Positions 48,238 through 59,085 of a DNA stretch of 64,000 bases are shown here, one piece after another. Made by a program: the position numbers and the translations under genes. Each line of letters begins with the position of its first letter. Position 1 is the first letter of the stretch. Where the stretch lies: positions 620,001-684,000 of the forward strand of contig JAGKQI010000102.1 of the NCBI GenBank assembly GCA_018806915.1, in the 5' to 3' direction. This DNA comes from Phytophthora colocasiae (Eukaryota; Oomycota; Peronosporomycetes; Peronosporales; Peronosporaceae). Under the pieces are notes generated by a model. That model ran no database searches. It was not told the origin of the DNA and saw nothing but the letters and a program-made list of their open reading frames with translations.

Positions 48238-50644
48238 TCAGCGTCGGAGTTTGGACGCCAAGTCATTGAGAACCGCTTTGCTCTCCTCCGGTTTCGCGAC
48301 GAACGCAACGACAGCGACTGCAGTTAACCCGATCATACCCATACTAGTCTTCCGACCGGGCAACCAAATGCTTGAGGACTTGGAGCGTGCGTTCTTAGGA
48401 CTACAAAGCAAAAAAGTACGTTAGTTAGCGAAATCAAGCAAACCAGTCAGCAGACTACGTACGGTCGCAGAGCGGTCGCCACAAGAATACGGGCGACCTC
48501 GTTCTTGACGCTGTGTGTGTCGTAGCACTTCAGGGACGTGAGATACTGCTTCAGCATCGCATCCATCGCAAAATCGACTGGCTCTTCCTTCACCAGGGCG
48601 CTACTTTCGTCTGCGACCTCTGTGGCCTCCTCTTGACTCTCCGGCTTGTAGCTGATCACCACACGTGGGATCGATGCAGGCAGCTTCCGGTCCAGTTCTT
48701 CGACGAGTATTTTACTTGGTTCATCCTCAGGGTTCATGACCAAGAGCAGAACATCCGCCTTCATTTCAATTTCGTCATCGGACAACGCTTCCGTGATCTG
48801 CAAGCATTTGCACGAACGAGTAAGTCGACATGTTTAACCTCACCTCTAAAGCAGTAGTCGTTGTCACATACAAAGAGGTATTTCGTTGTGTCCCGGTCTG
48901 GGACAGCGCCGATAGCTCGGAGAATGAATTGATCTTCGTCTGCTGAGGCTGAGTCTTTGCCAGCAACAAAAGTGCGCACAAAGTGTTCCTTTCCGGACGC
49001 AGACGAGCCGAAAATGTAACATGAAACAACGTTGCGCTCAATTCTCATTGCTTTGCGGGTCAAACTGCGGCTCCTATTTCCAGAAAGAGAAACAACGTTA
49101 GTAAGGCTACTGTCTGGCAAATATCTCGCCACAAACAGACACCCACTTGACAAACTCAATCGCTGGGAAGACCTTGTCGTTATACCCAAGGTAAAACAGC
49201 GTTTCAAGAAGCTTCTGCGGGTTTTCTTGCGCCACAAAACTCCAGCATGCTAGCCACACAGCTAGGGACAACGTGGGCTTGCCATCCACCATGGTTCTTT
49301 CGTAGAGCAAAGGCGACGAGATAGCCGAACAAGTTGTCCAAGGTGCACTCTCATCCTCACAAATGGAGAAAATGGCTTCCACCTCATTTTCCGCGATACT
49401 GTTGTCCTTGTTCGCGTCAAACTGGCGGAACAAGTTTGTTAGGAACTCGACAGCTTGAGGGGTGAGCTGTGCAGCCTGGTCAGGTTCATATGGTGGCAAT
49501 TGGAGTCTCTCTGGAGGGATTTCCAAGTACAGGTCGTTGGTGTATCCTAAACTTCGCAGCACTTGCCAGCCGGATTCTGGTCGGTTGCGATCGATAAATA
49601 ACCACCACAGGTAAATGAAACCATCAACATAAAGTCCACTGCGATCAGGGGCCACTCCGGCCGGTACCTCCGACGATAGGTACTCCATCAGTGTATCGAT
49701 CTCAGTGGAAAGAAGCCGCACACCAAAGCAGTCATACTGGTACTCATTGAGCTCCTCCCGACTAAGGAGACCGCTACGGTCTCGGTTGTACAGACGGAAA
49801 GTTCGTTTGATCGCTTTGAGGCACTTAGGCTGTAATTGCTGTGATGGATGAAATTGAAAAGTGTCAGTATAAAAACACATTGAAAGCTTCCTGGTCAACT
49901 TACCCGCTTCTTTTCATTGTAGAGTGGGGCAACAGGGTACAGCACTGCCTTTTGTGCCAAGAAGAACGCTTGCGCGACCTGCGTGAAGTTCTTTGCCGAG
50001 CACTCCACTTCTGAAACGACAAACTATAACAACCAACATCAGTTTCTATTGCTCGTTAGCAGTGCAATAAAGACTTCAACATACCGGATATGTGTTGACC
50101 AAGTGTCGGACCTGGCTTGCGTACGGACCGTCAGTAGTGGGTGTGACAGCATTAATGTCCACTTTATTGGCAACCAGCACGACAGGGATCTCCTTGTTCT
50201 TGGCAATAAAGTCCAGCCAGCGACGTAGTCGCTGGAACGTCTCTGGCCTCGTCAAATCATATACCAGTAAGATAGCATCGCTACGTTTAGCCGCGTTCGT
50301 CACGCGCATCAAATCGGACACTCGAGCTGCGGTACCAAAAATCTCCTCGTTAGTGAATTATTGTAAAATACAGATACGCAAAAATAATTGAACGCACAGG
50401 ACGTATCAGTAATGGAGATGACAACGTTCTCGTCGCTTTCTTCTGCCGGAATCTGCACATTGAGTAGTACACTTGGTACCTTCTCACTGAAGTGGCGGGA
50501 CACCAGCGAGCAGATGAGCGATGTCTTGCCCACCTTCTCATCTCCCAGCACTTCAATACGCACCACCTGCGGCTTAAGCGGCAGCTTCTCGCGCGTAGAC
50601 TCAGCCTCATCCCTTACAGGCTTAGACGTCACCGCAGCCGCCAT
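48238..50644 (-). CDS. Mitochondrial Rho GTPase (Miro/Gem1), 7 exons
   Basis: Exons 50398-50644, 50085-50326, 49904-50023, 49111-49838, 48872-49073, 48463-48797, 48238-48400; 678 residues, every junction in phase. Miro anchors mitochondria to motors and to ER contacts. First GTPase: P-loop GDEKVGKTS (34-42), NKVD, and EVECSAKN. Two EF-hands: NRDRSGLLSREE (position 1 Asn) and DANKDNSIAENE (canonical). Second GTPase: GSSASGKEH, where the usual Ser/Thr after Lys is Glu, so nucleotide binding may be weak. The last exon supplies the tail anchor TSMGMIGLTAVAVVAFVA followed by a short basic end, as expected for the outer mitochondrial membrane. Intron 49074-49110 (37 nt) is unusually short. Confidence 0.85.
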
Positions 50645-50913
50645 CTTTCTCCTAATGAGCTATACACAACTGACACCTGAATTTCGAAGCATCTTTTTAT
50701 CCAATCATATTACACTGATATGTTGCAAGAGTATTATTGGTCATAAAATGCATATGTGACTGTTGAAGCGCACAAGAGCACCAAGAAACGGACGATCCTC
50801 AGCGCCAAGCAGAACGAAGCTGCTGCCCTCGTCAGTACTCGACGTGCCGCATAGTAGCGAGAGACAGCGCAAGGCGTTTTTACCAGCCGCCACTGGCGTG
50901 ACAACGGCTCGTG
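50645..50913. promoter_or_regulatory. Divergent promoter, Miro / TBC gene
   Basis: 269 bp between opposite start codons. No specific element identified. Confidence 0.35.
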
Positions 50914-53178
50914 ATGGTTCCTAAGGACCCTAATGACTCAGTTTCCACTTCTGCGCCTACAGCAGCTTCTGCTCTGCTAATGAGTACTAGACGTCGTCGC
51001 CACTCCAATTGCGATCTGAGTGAGAGCTGTACTACCCAGACACAGCAAATGACGAGATGTACTGAGCCCGAGAAGAAGCGGCAGCTGTTCTGGCGCAATG
51101 TGGTCAAGCAGTTCAACTTCACGGACCAATCGGAGCGGGAGCTGCTTCTGTCACTCACCGGAGGCATCTCGTGGATGCAGATGCGAGTGTTGCCCAGAGA
51201 CTTTGTGCGTCGCCATCGAGAGATTTACTATCTTATCTCTACACCTGAGTATGAGCGCTCGGGTGCGATTGGAAGAGATGTTACACGCACTTTCAGTATC
51301 TTCGAACGCAGCCATCAGCACCAGCTTGCTGCACAACAGAATGCACTGTTTCGAGTTTTGAATGCCATTGCAGAGGCCGAAGCTGGTTATTGCCAGGGTA
51401 TGAACTTCATCGCGGCACTATTCCTGGTGGAAGGGTTGTCTGAAGCTGACGCCTACGCCTTGTTCCTTTACATGCTGAAAAAGCGCCATTTAGCAGGGAT
51501 TTATCACCGTAGCTCTACGTTCTTGGACGAATATCTTCAGCACTTCGAGGAAATGTTTATTCGCGACTTGCCGAACCTGCATGCCCATTTACTAGTCCAG
51601 GGCTTTACTATCCCTATGTACGGCATCGAGTGGTTCACCACGCTCTTCTCCTTGTCAACAAAGACTGACCTGGCATGCGCCATATTCGACCTGTTCTTCG
51701 TTGGAGTACAGGATATTTTCCTCCGCGCTGGATTGGCTATTCTCAAACTGCTAGAGGCCAAGCTCATGTGCATGACATTCGAGGATTTTTTGCGCGAGTT
51801 CAAGCCTTTGGTACGTCAGCTGGATCCGTATCAGGTGGTTCTGCAAGCTCTCGCACTACGACCGAACTCCAAGATGAATCGTGAAGACACCACTGCACAT
51901 GTGTCTCGCAAGCATTTTATCCGGACTATGGGTGCTGTTGCTCCATCTTGCATCGATGCTGGTGCATCTAGCAGTGATAGCAGCTCTGTGAGTGGGGACG
52001 AAGAAGCAGTATCGTCGATAGGCGGCTTCGGACTGCATCGGACGCTACCACCGGAGATGGCAGAAGCAGTCCGTACAGGGAATGGGTCGCTTGTGCGTCA
52101 GTTGTGGGAGGCCCATGTGATTCGGCGTCATCACAGCATTACAGCCAGCATTGTGTTGGCAAACGAGATCCTTCACTTCGCGATCTGGTATGGGCGTGTT
52201 GCGATCGCGTGTCTGGCAATTGAGCGTTGCAACGCTGACATCGACAATCGAGACGACGCCGGTCTCACACCACTGCATTTTAGTGTCATCCGAAATCAGC
52301 CCGACATGGTTCGTCTACTGCTTTCCCACGGTGCGCGTATGCAGGAAAGCAGCATGAGGAGGCTTTCGCCGCTGGAATTGGCACATCGCTGGAAGCGGCG
52401 GGACACAACGGCGTCGCGGATTGTATTAGAAAGGGAAGACGTGTGTTTGTACTGCAACGTGAAGTTCGACGTGCTGACCCTAGAGACAGCAGTGTGTGGT
52501 CACTGCGAGTTCCGATTCTGCTGTAGATCGCCACACTCTCTCTGTATCTTCAAGCATCAATGCCCAAAGGCTAACAGCGCGGAAGGTGGTCGGGTTCGTG
52601 GTTTTGGAAGGGACCGGCGGCTATCGGAGCCAACGATAGCACTGTTCAACATTTGTGACGAAGTTTTGGAAAACAACAACGATGAGGAGCCAGCATTGGA
52701 TCTACCGAAACCAAGTCACAGTCGATCCAGAGGGTCAAGCACGTCCACTGCTGGGTCGAGCAGCGTGACCCTCAGTCGAAGTGTATCGGTGGCATCTTCG
52801 CTTGAGTTGTTAACATCGCCACCTCTCTTAGGGTCTCCAATTGCGCGGTCATGGTTTGGGTCAGCTGTACAGACTGACGACCCAGTCCAAAGTGACAAAG
52901 ACGCCGATGCAATGGAAGCTCCAGAGGTTCGACCGAGCTGGCAGATAGCTATACGCCCTTTGCTCGAGTTCCCTGATCGTCCGGAATGGTACTGCAATGC
53001 TCGAGAGTGTCACTGCGTCTTCGCGTTATTTTCTCAAGCCGTCAAGTGTTTGCGCTGTGACGGATTCTTTTGCTCAGAGCATGTGGACGGGAAAACCAAG
53101 TACTGCTTCGAATGCCGACGAGATCTGGTTTGTTCTCCCCGCTCACTCTCCACAAGCACTGCCATCAAGCAGTCGTAA
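50914..53178 (+). CDS. TBC RabGAP with ankyrin repeats and Cys-rich zinc modules
   Basis: 754 residues, single exon, true ATG at 50914. TBC domain at about 75-320: both catalytic fingers are present, Arg125 in IGRDVTRTF and Gln161 in YCQGMNF, so it should be an active Rab GTPase-activating protein. Ankyrin segment near 430-500 (DDAGLTPLHFSVIRNQPDMV). Two Cys/His clusters follow: CLYCNVKFDVLTLETAVCGH ... CCRSPHSLCIFKHQC (about 510-555), and CNARECHC ... CLRCDGFFCSEH ... CFEC at the C-terminus (about 690-740), AN1/FYVE-like in spacing but not assigned. Ser/Thr-rich linker between. The domain combination is unusual; it likely regulates endosomal traffic. Confidence 0.85.
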   Translation: MVPKDPNDSVSTSAPTAASALLMSTRRRRHSNCDLSESCTTQTQQMTRCTEPEKKRQLFWRNVVKQFNFTDQSERELLLSLTGGISWMQMRVLPRDFVRRHREIYYLISTPEYERSGAIGRDVTRTFSIFERSHQHQLAAQQNALFRVLNAIAEAEAGYCQGMNFIAALFLVEGLSEADAYALFLYMLKKRHLAGIYHRSSTFLDEYLQHFEEMFIRDLPNLHAHLLVQGFTIPMYGIEWFTTLFSLSTKTDLACAIFDLFFVGVQDIFLRAGLAILKLLEAKLMCMTFEDFLREFKPLVRQLDPYQVVLQALALRPNSKMNREDTTAHVSRKHFIRTMGAVAPSCIDAGASSSDSSSVSGDEEAVSSIGGFGLHRTLPPEMAEAVRTGNGSLVRQLWEAHVIRRHHSITASIVLANEILHFAIWYGRVAIACLAIERCNADIDNRDDAGLTPLHFSVIRNQPDMVRLLLSHGARMQESSMRRLSPLELAHRWKRRDTTASRIVLEREDVCLYCNVKFDVLTLETAVCGHCEFRFCCRSPHSLCIFKHQCPKANSAEGGRVRGFGRDRRLSEPTIALFNICDEVLENNNDEEPALDLPKPSHSRSRGSSTSTAGSSSVTLSRSVSVASSLELLTSPPLLGSPIARSWFGSAVQTDDPVQSDKDADAMEAPEVRPSWQIAIRPLLEFPDRPEWYCNARECHCVFALFSQAVKCLRCDGFFCSEHVDGKTKYCFECRRDLVCSPRSLSTSTAIKQS

Positions 53179-53260
53179 GACTTCTTTGTGCCTCTGTTTA
53201 TCAACCAACACACTATTTTGTTGCATGTAGAGAGAAAAACAAATGACGAGGAAACCTTTT

Positions 53261-56200
53261 TTATTCATACACGACGAGCGATTGCTCGTCTATCTCCAAG
53301 TCGCTGCTGCTGTTACTATTGACGCTACTAGACCTCGAACGGGTCATCTGGCGAGACTGCTCGGCCGCTGCGAGCACGCTAGCTCGAACACCAGGCTCAC
53401 AGTCGGAACCTGCCCCAACGCCCTCACTATTACTATTGCTGTTGCTGTCATCCTCAGGGATCGTTCGGAACGAGTTAAACTTGGCTGGGTTATGCCTCGC
53501 CAGCCCCGGGACGGCCACACCCTCGTCCTCGCACCCGCACATAGAATCACGGCGTGCCCTCCTGCTAGGCTGAACTGAGTCATTCTCCTTATCGAATTGT
53601 CTTTCCAGTTCATCTCGCTTTTGTCGCATGTGATCTGCGTTGACACCTTCTTCGAATCGTGCATCTTTGAGACGCTGCAGCTCCTGCTCGTAGTGTGCGA
53701 CGTTCGACCTTAAGTTCGACATGCACTCATCGATATCTGGGAACATGATGTACATAAGATCCCACAATGGCGATACGATCTTCTGCGCGAAAAAGAGCTG
53801 GCCCTCGACCATCTTCAGCGGGTCATCGATGTTCCTGTACGAGATCGGGATGTTCTCTGCTTGCTCCATGAGCGCCTGGTACGCAAATTCCTTTGAGATC
53901 ATGTTGCTCCACTTCAATGCGACAGGTTTTGGGAAGACTTGGCCTGACAGATCGCTGGCATGAACAAGTGTCTTCACCAGGAAGATCCGCTCGTCCACAG
54001 TCCCATTATACGCCCAACCGCCCTTCGTTACCCGCCCACTAGATGTGCGTCCAGGCGTGAACTTTACCCCGTTGGTTGAGTGGAAACTGTTCGGAGCGGA
54101 TCCACTCATACTTTCACGAGGGGTACTTACCACAGGCCCTTCAGGTTGCATGACAGCGTCGCGTAAGACATTCAGAATCTCCGAACCTTGCTTTTCTTGC
54201 TCCTTAGCGGCCGTTATGTCAAACATCGGCTTTGCTCCACTGCTTACCGCGATAATAGCTGTCACACTCGAATTGTCACGTTTGGCAGTCGAAATCGTCG
54301 CTGTGTCGACATGATGGTTTGTCGGACGAAGAACCTTCTCGATCGACTCCAAGAACTTAAAGTGGTGTGCCATATCCGTCCCTAGGATTGCAGTGACCAC
54401 CATTTTACGAAAGAGGCGGTAGTCAGCCGGCGCCAGATTCTGCAAGATATTGGCGTTCTTCTCCTTGGAAATCAAGCGAAATGTCGTATAGGCGTGGTGG
54501 TGCTCCAGCACGGACTCGTCGCTGTAAAGCATCGCCAACTGCGAACCAGACTTCACTTCAAAGTCGTTTGTGTGACCGGGATGATCCACATCATGACCGA
54601 GGGACGCGACAAGACAAGCTGCAATGTCCAACGGCTGCAACATTTGGGCTGCATCCGTCGTACTGAGCAGCAGGTAAGACGCGTGAACTACGGAGAAGGC
54701 GTGCAAGAAATTGTGGAAGGGGTTCGGGTGATAGTGCTCTTTCATGGCCACAATGAAGTTCTGCAGGCGGTGCTTGCTCGTGTTCAGAACCTCGTCCACC
54801 TTGAAATCCAGATACATTTCCTCCAGAAGTTTAGGGAGGGCTGCGGAGTCCGTCGTAAACACGTTGAAGTCCCAGGACGGAAAACGAGATCCTGCTGGGG
54901 CACTGAACTGCAATCCAGACGGGGTATTTTCATCGCTTTTTGCAAACTCGTAGCCCAATCGTCCGGAAGTGGTTGCAATCACTTTGCCAATACGCTGTTC
55001 AACGACATCCATAGGGTGAACATGCCCCCTCTTTTCTTTCTTGGTAACCGCTGGCTGCCTTTGTGCCTCGAGCTTAGCGGCGGCTGCGCACTCAGGACAA
55101 TCTGCCACATGTCGGTCACTTTGTACGAACGAGTTGCGAAGACATGCTTCAGGGTGCGCACGAGCGGCAGATGCGTAGCTGGTGTAGCACTCCAATAGGT
55201 TTACTTGACTTCGAGCACGCTTGGCCAGAACTTGTTCTGCTCGCGTGTCTGCCAACAACTTGATGTACTCAATTTCGTTACTGCGTCGACGCAAGATGAC
55301 GGCAACTTCGCACGCGAAGGCGTCAAGCGCACACTCATCGTCAAGCGTAAATCCTGGAGGGCACCCGGGAGTAATTCCAGCTGGTACCTCTTCCTCCACC
55401 TTGTTAATAATCTCCAGCACACCAATGGGGCGGTTGCTACCGGCTGCAGCCCCTTCAATAGCTTGTGAAGACTCTTGAATGCCCACAGGTACATAAAGCA
55501 CACAACGCGTGTGAATACCGCGACGTTGGTCCGTCATCCAGTTATATCGACGATCCGTGCTCGGGTTTCTGACATTGAGCGTTTGCTGTGTCGTAGCTGC
55601 AAGACCCAACATGCTCGCTCGAAGAGGAACGCGAAGAGTCTCGTCGTAGTAGCTGGACGAAAGTGACCAGAGCTCCTCTGTCTCCCAGTCGATCATGAAC
55701 AATGTTACACGTTCCGCCTTAGTGATGTGGCAGGCTCCATCGATCACCCCGTCCACAAGATTCAGCACCGTGTCTTCCGTGTCTGACGAGCTAATAATGT
55801 GTAACAGCGCCTTCTGCGTGCGCTCGGACAGCAGCACGTCGTGGAACTCAATACATTTCCGCATGCACGAGCTCAAGATAGGTCCAAGCCACGTCAACAA
55901 CTTCACGAACAGCTCATCCATCACACGTCGCGTAGGATGTGCAGTGGTGGCTTCAATAATCGCGTACACGGAGTCGTGCTCCATTAAAGGCACGCAGAAC
56001 AGCTTCTGGCCTGGGAATTCATGCACTAAATCCACCTCAGGATCATATCCTGCTTCTGAGTCAAAGTTCACAAGAAATTGAGCTACCCTCGAGCGCAGCG
56101 CCTCCCCCACAAGTCCTCGAGATGGGGCCAGTCCTGACTGCGTCGGAGTGCCACGCGTAATGCGGGACATATTCTGCGAGTTCTGGTCTACCAGAAAGAC

Positions 56201-56701
56201 TGCGGCGCCTGCAGCCCCTAGATCGTCCTGAAGGAAGTCTAGCAACAAACGGATCATCAACACCACGTCATTCAGCTCCAAGATCCGCTGCACTAGTTCC
56301 CAAAAGGCTCGATGCTTCTGCTCTGTTAAATAGCGCTCGTCAAAGTCAACATGGTCGTCAACATCGTCATGACTCGATGATCCACCGGCGCACGACTTGA
56401 TCCAGGTCAATACACCGTTCACAAATGAGAACGGCGAGCTGCCGGCTTGTGTCCTCCTGTTCTGTTTCTCAGCATAGTGAATCCCTGTGGTATCCAGCTT
56501 GTCCTTAGGGCTCACTGAGCTCTCAGACCTTTCTCTTCGTCTGCGTCGGCCCGAGAGCCGCCGCGTGGGCTCGTTACCGTCGTCGCTACCTTGGGAAGAC
56601 GAGACCGTTGTGTCTGACAACGAGTGCAGCTTCTCCTCCGGTTTTTCCGTTGGCTGCAGGGCATCGCTGCTGCTGGAGTCTGCGCTGTAGACGTTTCCCA
56701 T
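53261..56701 (-). CDS. Class I cyclic-nucleotide phosphodiesterase with GAF domains
   Basis: 1146 residues from ATG 56701. This start gives MGNVYSADSSSS, a good N-myristoylation signal (Gly2, Ser6), so membrane attachment is likely; the frame extends to 56779 only by reading through the CA/GT microsatellite. Two GAF-like regions (DDLGAAGAAVFLVDQNSQNM and AERVTLFMIDWETEELWSLS) are followed by the catalytic HD domain: FHNFLHAFSVVHASY with His663, GHDVDHPGHTNDF with His703, Asp704 and His707, later VHASDLSGQVFPKPV with the metal-binding HxxxD. It hydrolyses cAMP and/or cGMP. A long Ser-rich insert (about residues 800-900) interrupts the catalytic domain. Basic/acidic C-terminal tail. Confidence 0.88.
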   Translation of the reverse strand: MGNVYSADSSSSDALQPTEKPEEKLHSLSDTTVSSSQGSDDGNEPTRRLSGRRRRRERSESSVSPKDKLDTTGIHYAEKQNRRTQAGSSPFSFVNGVLTWIKSCAGGSSSHDDVDDHVDFDERYLTEQKHRAFWELVQRILELNDVVLMIRLLLDFLQDDLGAAGAAVFLVDQNSQNMSRITRGTPTQSGLAPSRGLVGEALRSRVAQFLVNFDSEAGYDPEVDLVHEFPGQKLFCVPLMEHDSVYAIIEATTAHPTRRVMDELFVKLLTWLGPILSSCMRKCIEFHDVLLSERTQKALLHIISSSDTEDTVLNLVDGVIDGACHITKAERVTLFMIDWETEELWSLSSSYYDETLRVPLRASMLGLAATTQQTLNVRNPSTDRRYNWMTDQRRGIHTRCVLYVPVGIQESSQAIEGAAAGSNRPIGVLEIINKVEEEVPAGITPGCPPGFTLDDECALDAFACEVAVILRRRSNEIEYIKLLADTRAEQVLAKRARSQVNLLECYTSYASAARAHPEACLRNSFVQSDRHVADCPECAAAAKLEAQRQPAVTKKEKRGHVHPMDVVEQRIGKVIATTSGRLGYEFAKSDENTPSGLQFSAPAGSRFPSWDFNVFTTDSAALPKLLEEMYLDFKVDEVLNTSKHRLQNFIVAMKEHYHPNPFHNFLHAFSVVHASYLLLSTTDAAQMLQPLDIAACLVASLGHDVDHPGHTNDFEVKSGSQLAMLYSDESVLEHHHAYTTFRLISKEKNANILQNLAPADYRLFRKMVVTAILGTDMAHHFKFLESIEKVLRPTNHHVDTATISTAKRDNSSVTAIIAVSSGAKPMFDITAAKEQEKQGSEILNVLRDAVMQPEGPVVSTPRESMSGSAPNSFHSTNGVKFTPGRTSSGRVTKGGWAYNGTVDERIFLVKTLVHASDLSGQVFPKPVALKWSNMISKEFAYQALMEQAENIPISYRNIDDPLKMVEGQLFFAQKIVSPLWDLMYIMFPDIDECMSNLRSNVAHYEQELQRLKDARFEEGVNADHMRQKRDELERQFDKENDSVQPSRRARRDSMCGCEDEGVAVPGLARHNPAKFNSFRTIPEDDSNSNSNSEGVGAGSDCEPGVRASVLAAAEQSRQMTRSRSSSVNSNSSSDLEIDEQSLVVYE

Positions 56702-56702
56702 G

Positions 56703-56704
<2 letters not shown>

Positions 56705-56734
<30 letters not shown>
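56705..56734. repeat. (GT)15 microsatellite just upstream of the PDE start codon
   Basis: Thirty bases of uninterrupted GT dinucleotide, three bases from the ATG in the predicted 5' UTR. Length changes would alter leader length and any read-through frame. Confidence 0.9.
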
Positions 56735-56736
<2 letters not shown>

Positions 56737-56908
56737 CCTGTCTGTTCCTAATCGTTTCTGGTCTGGAGGCGCTCGCCACTTCAATTGTCGTATCGGCGTG
56801 TCGCGGGTTTCCAGTAGATCCAAGGAATAGAAAACCAATTTAACACTCGCTCATATGCCTCACGGCCCGCGCTGCTCACAGTCTCTTTCCGCCGCTCTCG
56901 CCCCAGTG

Positions 56909-57110
56909 AGAAATGCCTCTGCGCGCGACGTCTTGGAAAGTGGAGCGAGCGGATGCCGCCTTGAGCGCTGCTGCCGGAGCAGAAACTGACCTGAAGGACG
57001 TCGCATGCCGAAAGGAGCTGCTGCTCTATGTGCCCTTCCGCCCTCTGCTTGTATGTCCGATATATGATGTGCCTACCTCTCGCTTTCTTATTGGTTAATC
57101 ACTAACTACT
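56909..57110 (+). other. Possible first exon or gene fragment (MPLRATSWKVERAD...)
   Basis: An ATG at 56913 opens MPLRATSWKVERADAAL and continues to CRKELLLYVPFRPLL, then a GTATGT donor-like site. If spliced to the TGTACAG acceptor near 57118 the product ends after about eight more residues. Faint similarity of ELLLYVPF to the start of PITH domains, not enough to name it. Either a gene remnant or an untranslated leader. Confidence 0.25.
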
Positions 57111-58002
57111 GTACAGTGCTGTAGCCTACGGTGTAGGTGCTAGAGTTCTGGACAAGCACAAGAATCTTTTGCAGAGCAGAAATTCTACACCTAAACTTGA
57201 ACATTTATTAAACAAGTGTTGTGCTGTTGGAATGGATGACCAGGAAGGTTTCTTTTCGTCAGAGGTGTGCCAAAACTGTTCGACGTATTGGAACTGTTCC
57301 ATCACAAGAATTGGCGGTTTTACTGAAATATGTATGTTATTACATACATGATATGGCTCGAATTAGAAGACACTTGTCTCAAGTTCCGATCTCTTTCTTT
57401 CGCGCGACATTCAACTGAGCTGCCGCCAAAAAGATAGCTCATTTATCAGTGGTAACAATCGGTGGCAGTGCCCATAGGTCCAGCCAGCTCAAGATATACT
57501 AGTAGCCCGCAGCGCTGCTAGAAGTTGCGCGACTCGCTGATGCCATCGCACCAGTGATGGCGAAGTTTCTGCAGTCGAGTTGTCGCAGCCAAGCGGTACA
57601 CTTCCCTCGTCTTCCTACAGGAACACAACACGAATCCATCCAAACGACCTCTGTATACGAACCTCAACTTTTTAGAGACTGAGACCATTTCGTCGATATA
57701 AGGCACCGCGTCTCCATGCTGCTTTGCAAATGCTTGATTAGCGAAGAGCATGAAGTGGTGGGGTCGAATGCAAGGCTGCACGATTTTGTGTCGATAGGTC
57801 TCCGCAATACTTACGCCTTTCTACTCAAATGTTAATCATGAGGGGAAGTTAACACACACGACGAGCCCACGGCTATTATATCGGTTCAACATAAGGGGTC
57901 GATTGATAGGTATCATCTTCGGAGACGAGCCGCGATAATCTCTGCGAAGGAACTTGTAAGCCTTAGCAGCAGCTCTGGGACGAAGTTGCAGGTGTCACTT
58001 TT
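57111..58002. other. Intergenic region with one unassigned minus-strand ORF
   Basis: About 890 bp. The only notable open frame is 57518-57781 on the minus strand (87 codons, including PHHFMLFANQAFAKQ and CSCRKTREVYRLAATTRL); it looks coding-like but matches no family I know, and may be a transposon or gene fragment. The rest shows no repeats or RNA genes. Confidence 0.3.
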
Positions 58003-58718
58003 TCAGAACCGCAGCCAGGTCAGCAAGAAGACGGTGGCTGTGGCTGGCGACGGGAGAAATTCCACGATGCCGTCCTTCCAGCGGCACGACTCGTCGTAGA
58101 GAAACTGCATGCTCTTGAGCAGCGACGGGTGGAGCGTGTTCGGCTCGTTCTCGTAAAGCCACATGACACAGGCCCATACAACAGTCGCCAGCAACGGGTA
58201 CACGTGCTTGAAGTGGTGCTGTGCGAACGGATGGTAGCCCCTAGCTGCCAGGACGCGCACCATGCTAATGAGCGAGCGTGACATCAAGTACATGATGATC
58301 TGGAAGTTCACGCCCGAATACCGTCCCCACACCAAATAGCCACCAATTGCACCAGCCACGGCTGCGTGCCAATGGGCACCAGGCTTCCCCACATCCGCTG
58401 ATACGTGCTGCCCCAGCGCATGTTCTTGATGCGCACGCATCACCGCCAAAACCGCCTTGTAGACACCCACAAACAGCGCCAAGTTCTTGCTGTGCTCAAA
58501 CGTGAGACGGACAACGCCATGAAGCTTTTGGCGAATAGAGCCCTTCTGAAACAGGAAGATCATCACCATCGCTGTTCGGATACAATAGCGTCGGAGTCAG
58601 ATTACCAGCAAACAGATGTACACAAGACGGAGGTCGTACCGTGCGGAGCGCGCACTTTGGTGCCGTAGACCGAGCCATTGCGGACGCCATGGAGAATCGC
58701 CAGCAGCGTTTCTTGCAT
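58003..58718 (-). CDS. Peroxisomal membrane protein 4 (PXMP4/PMP24), 2 exons
   Basis: Exon 1 58640-58718, exon 2 58003-58571 (intron 68 nt, phase 1), 215 residues, close to the human length of 212. Tim17/22/23-related peroxisomal membrane protein. HGVRNGSVYGTKVRAPHAMV corresponds to the family's GFRNGAVYGAKIRAPHALV; FLFQKGSIRQKL, GGYLVWGRYSGVNFQIIMYL and ATVVWACVMWLYE continue the match, with about four hydrophobic segments. Function in peroxisomes is poorly defined. Confidence 0.9.
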
Positions 58719-59019
58719 TGGGCTTGCGCTTCGCCTTATGAGACGAGATGTTCAGCATCTGGTCGGATTCAAGTGATATGATTGGCTTGTTATCGTTACT
58801 TTTCATGTTGAAGTTGTGGTTTAACTGGTCGCCTTGACCAGTTCACCATAGGCCTGCCTGCTGCCATAATGGAGGTAACGTCGCTGTCAACGCGTGCCAT
58901 TTGTCTGGATGCCACTCCAACGACCGCTGGTGGTAGGCACGCCTTAGGAGTCTACCTGCCTTACAACTATAGCTACAGCTATGGCTAGCAGATACTCTTG
59001 GGCCTGTAACGTCCACCAG

Positions 59020-59085
59020 AAGCTGGTGGACAGGACTCCGCGACGAAGGTAAATGAGTTCGTGGCGGCGTTCACGTCTCGGCTGC
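59020..59085 (-). pseudogene. Fanzor C-terminal scrap, left copy
   Basis: The minus strand reads SRDVNAA directly joined to TNSFT and FVAESCPPA, the same sequence as the C-terminus at 59817-60134 with about 15 codons missing. At DNA level GGTGGACAGG-CTCCGCGACGAAGG and AAATGAGTTCGTGG recur at 59030-59065 and 59822-59866. Confidence 0.55.

Noticed and set aside
48085..48327. 80-codon plus-strand ORF upstream of acyltransferase B
   Set aside because: Overlaps the last Miro exon on the other strand and has no recognisable domain.
54494..55198. 234-codon plus-strand ORF
   Set aside because: Antisense to the phosphodiesterase catalytic domain with no motif of its own.
57169..57418. Two overlapping plus-strand ORFs of about 60 codons
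   Set aside because: No motif, no splice structure linking them, low-complexity AT-rich sequence.
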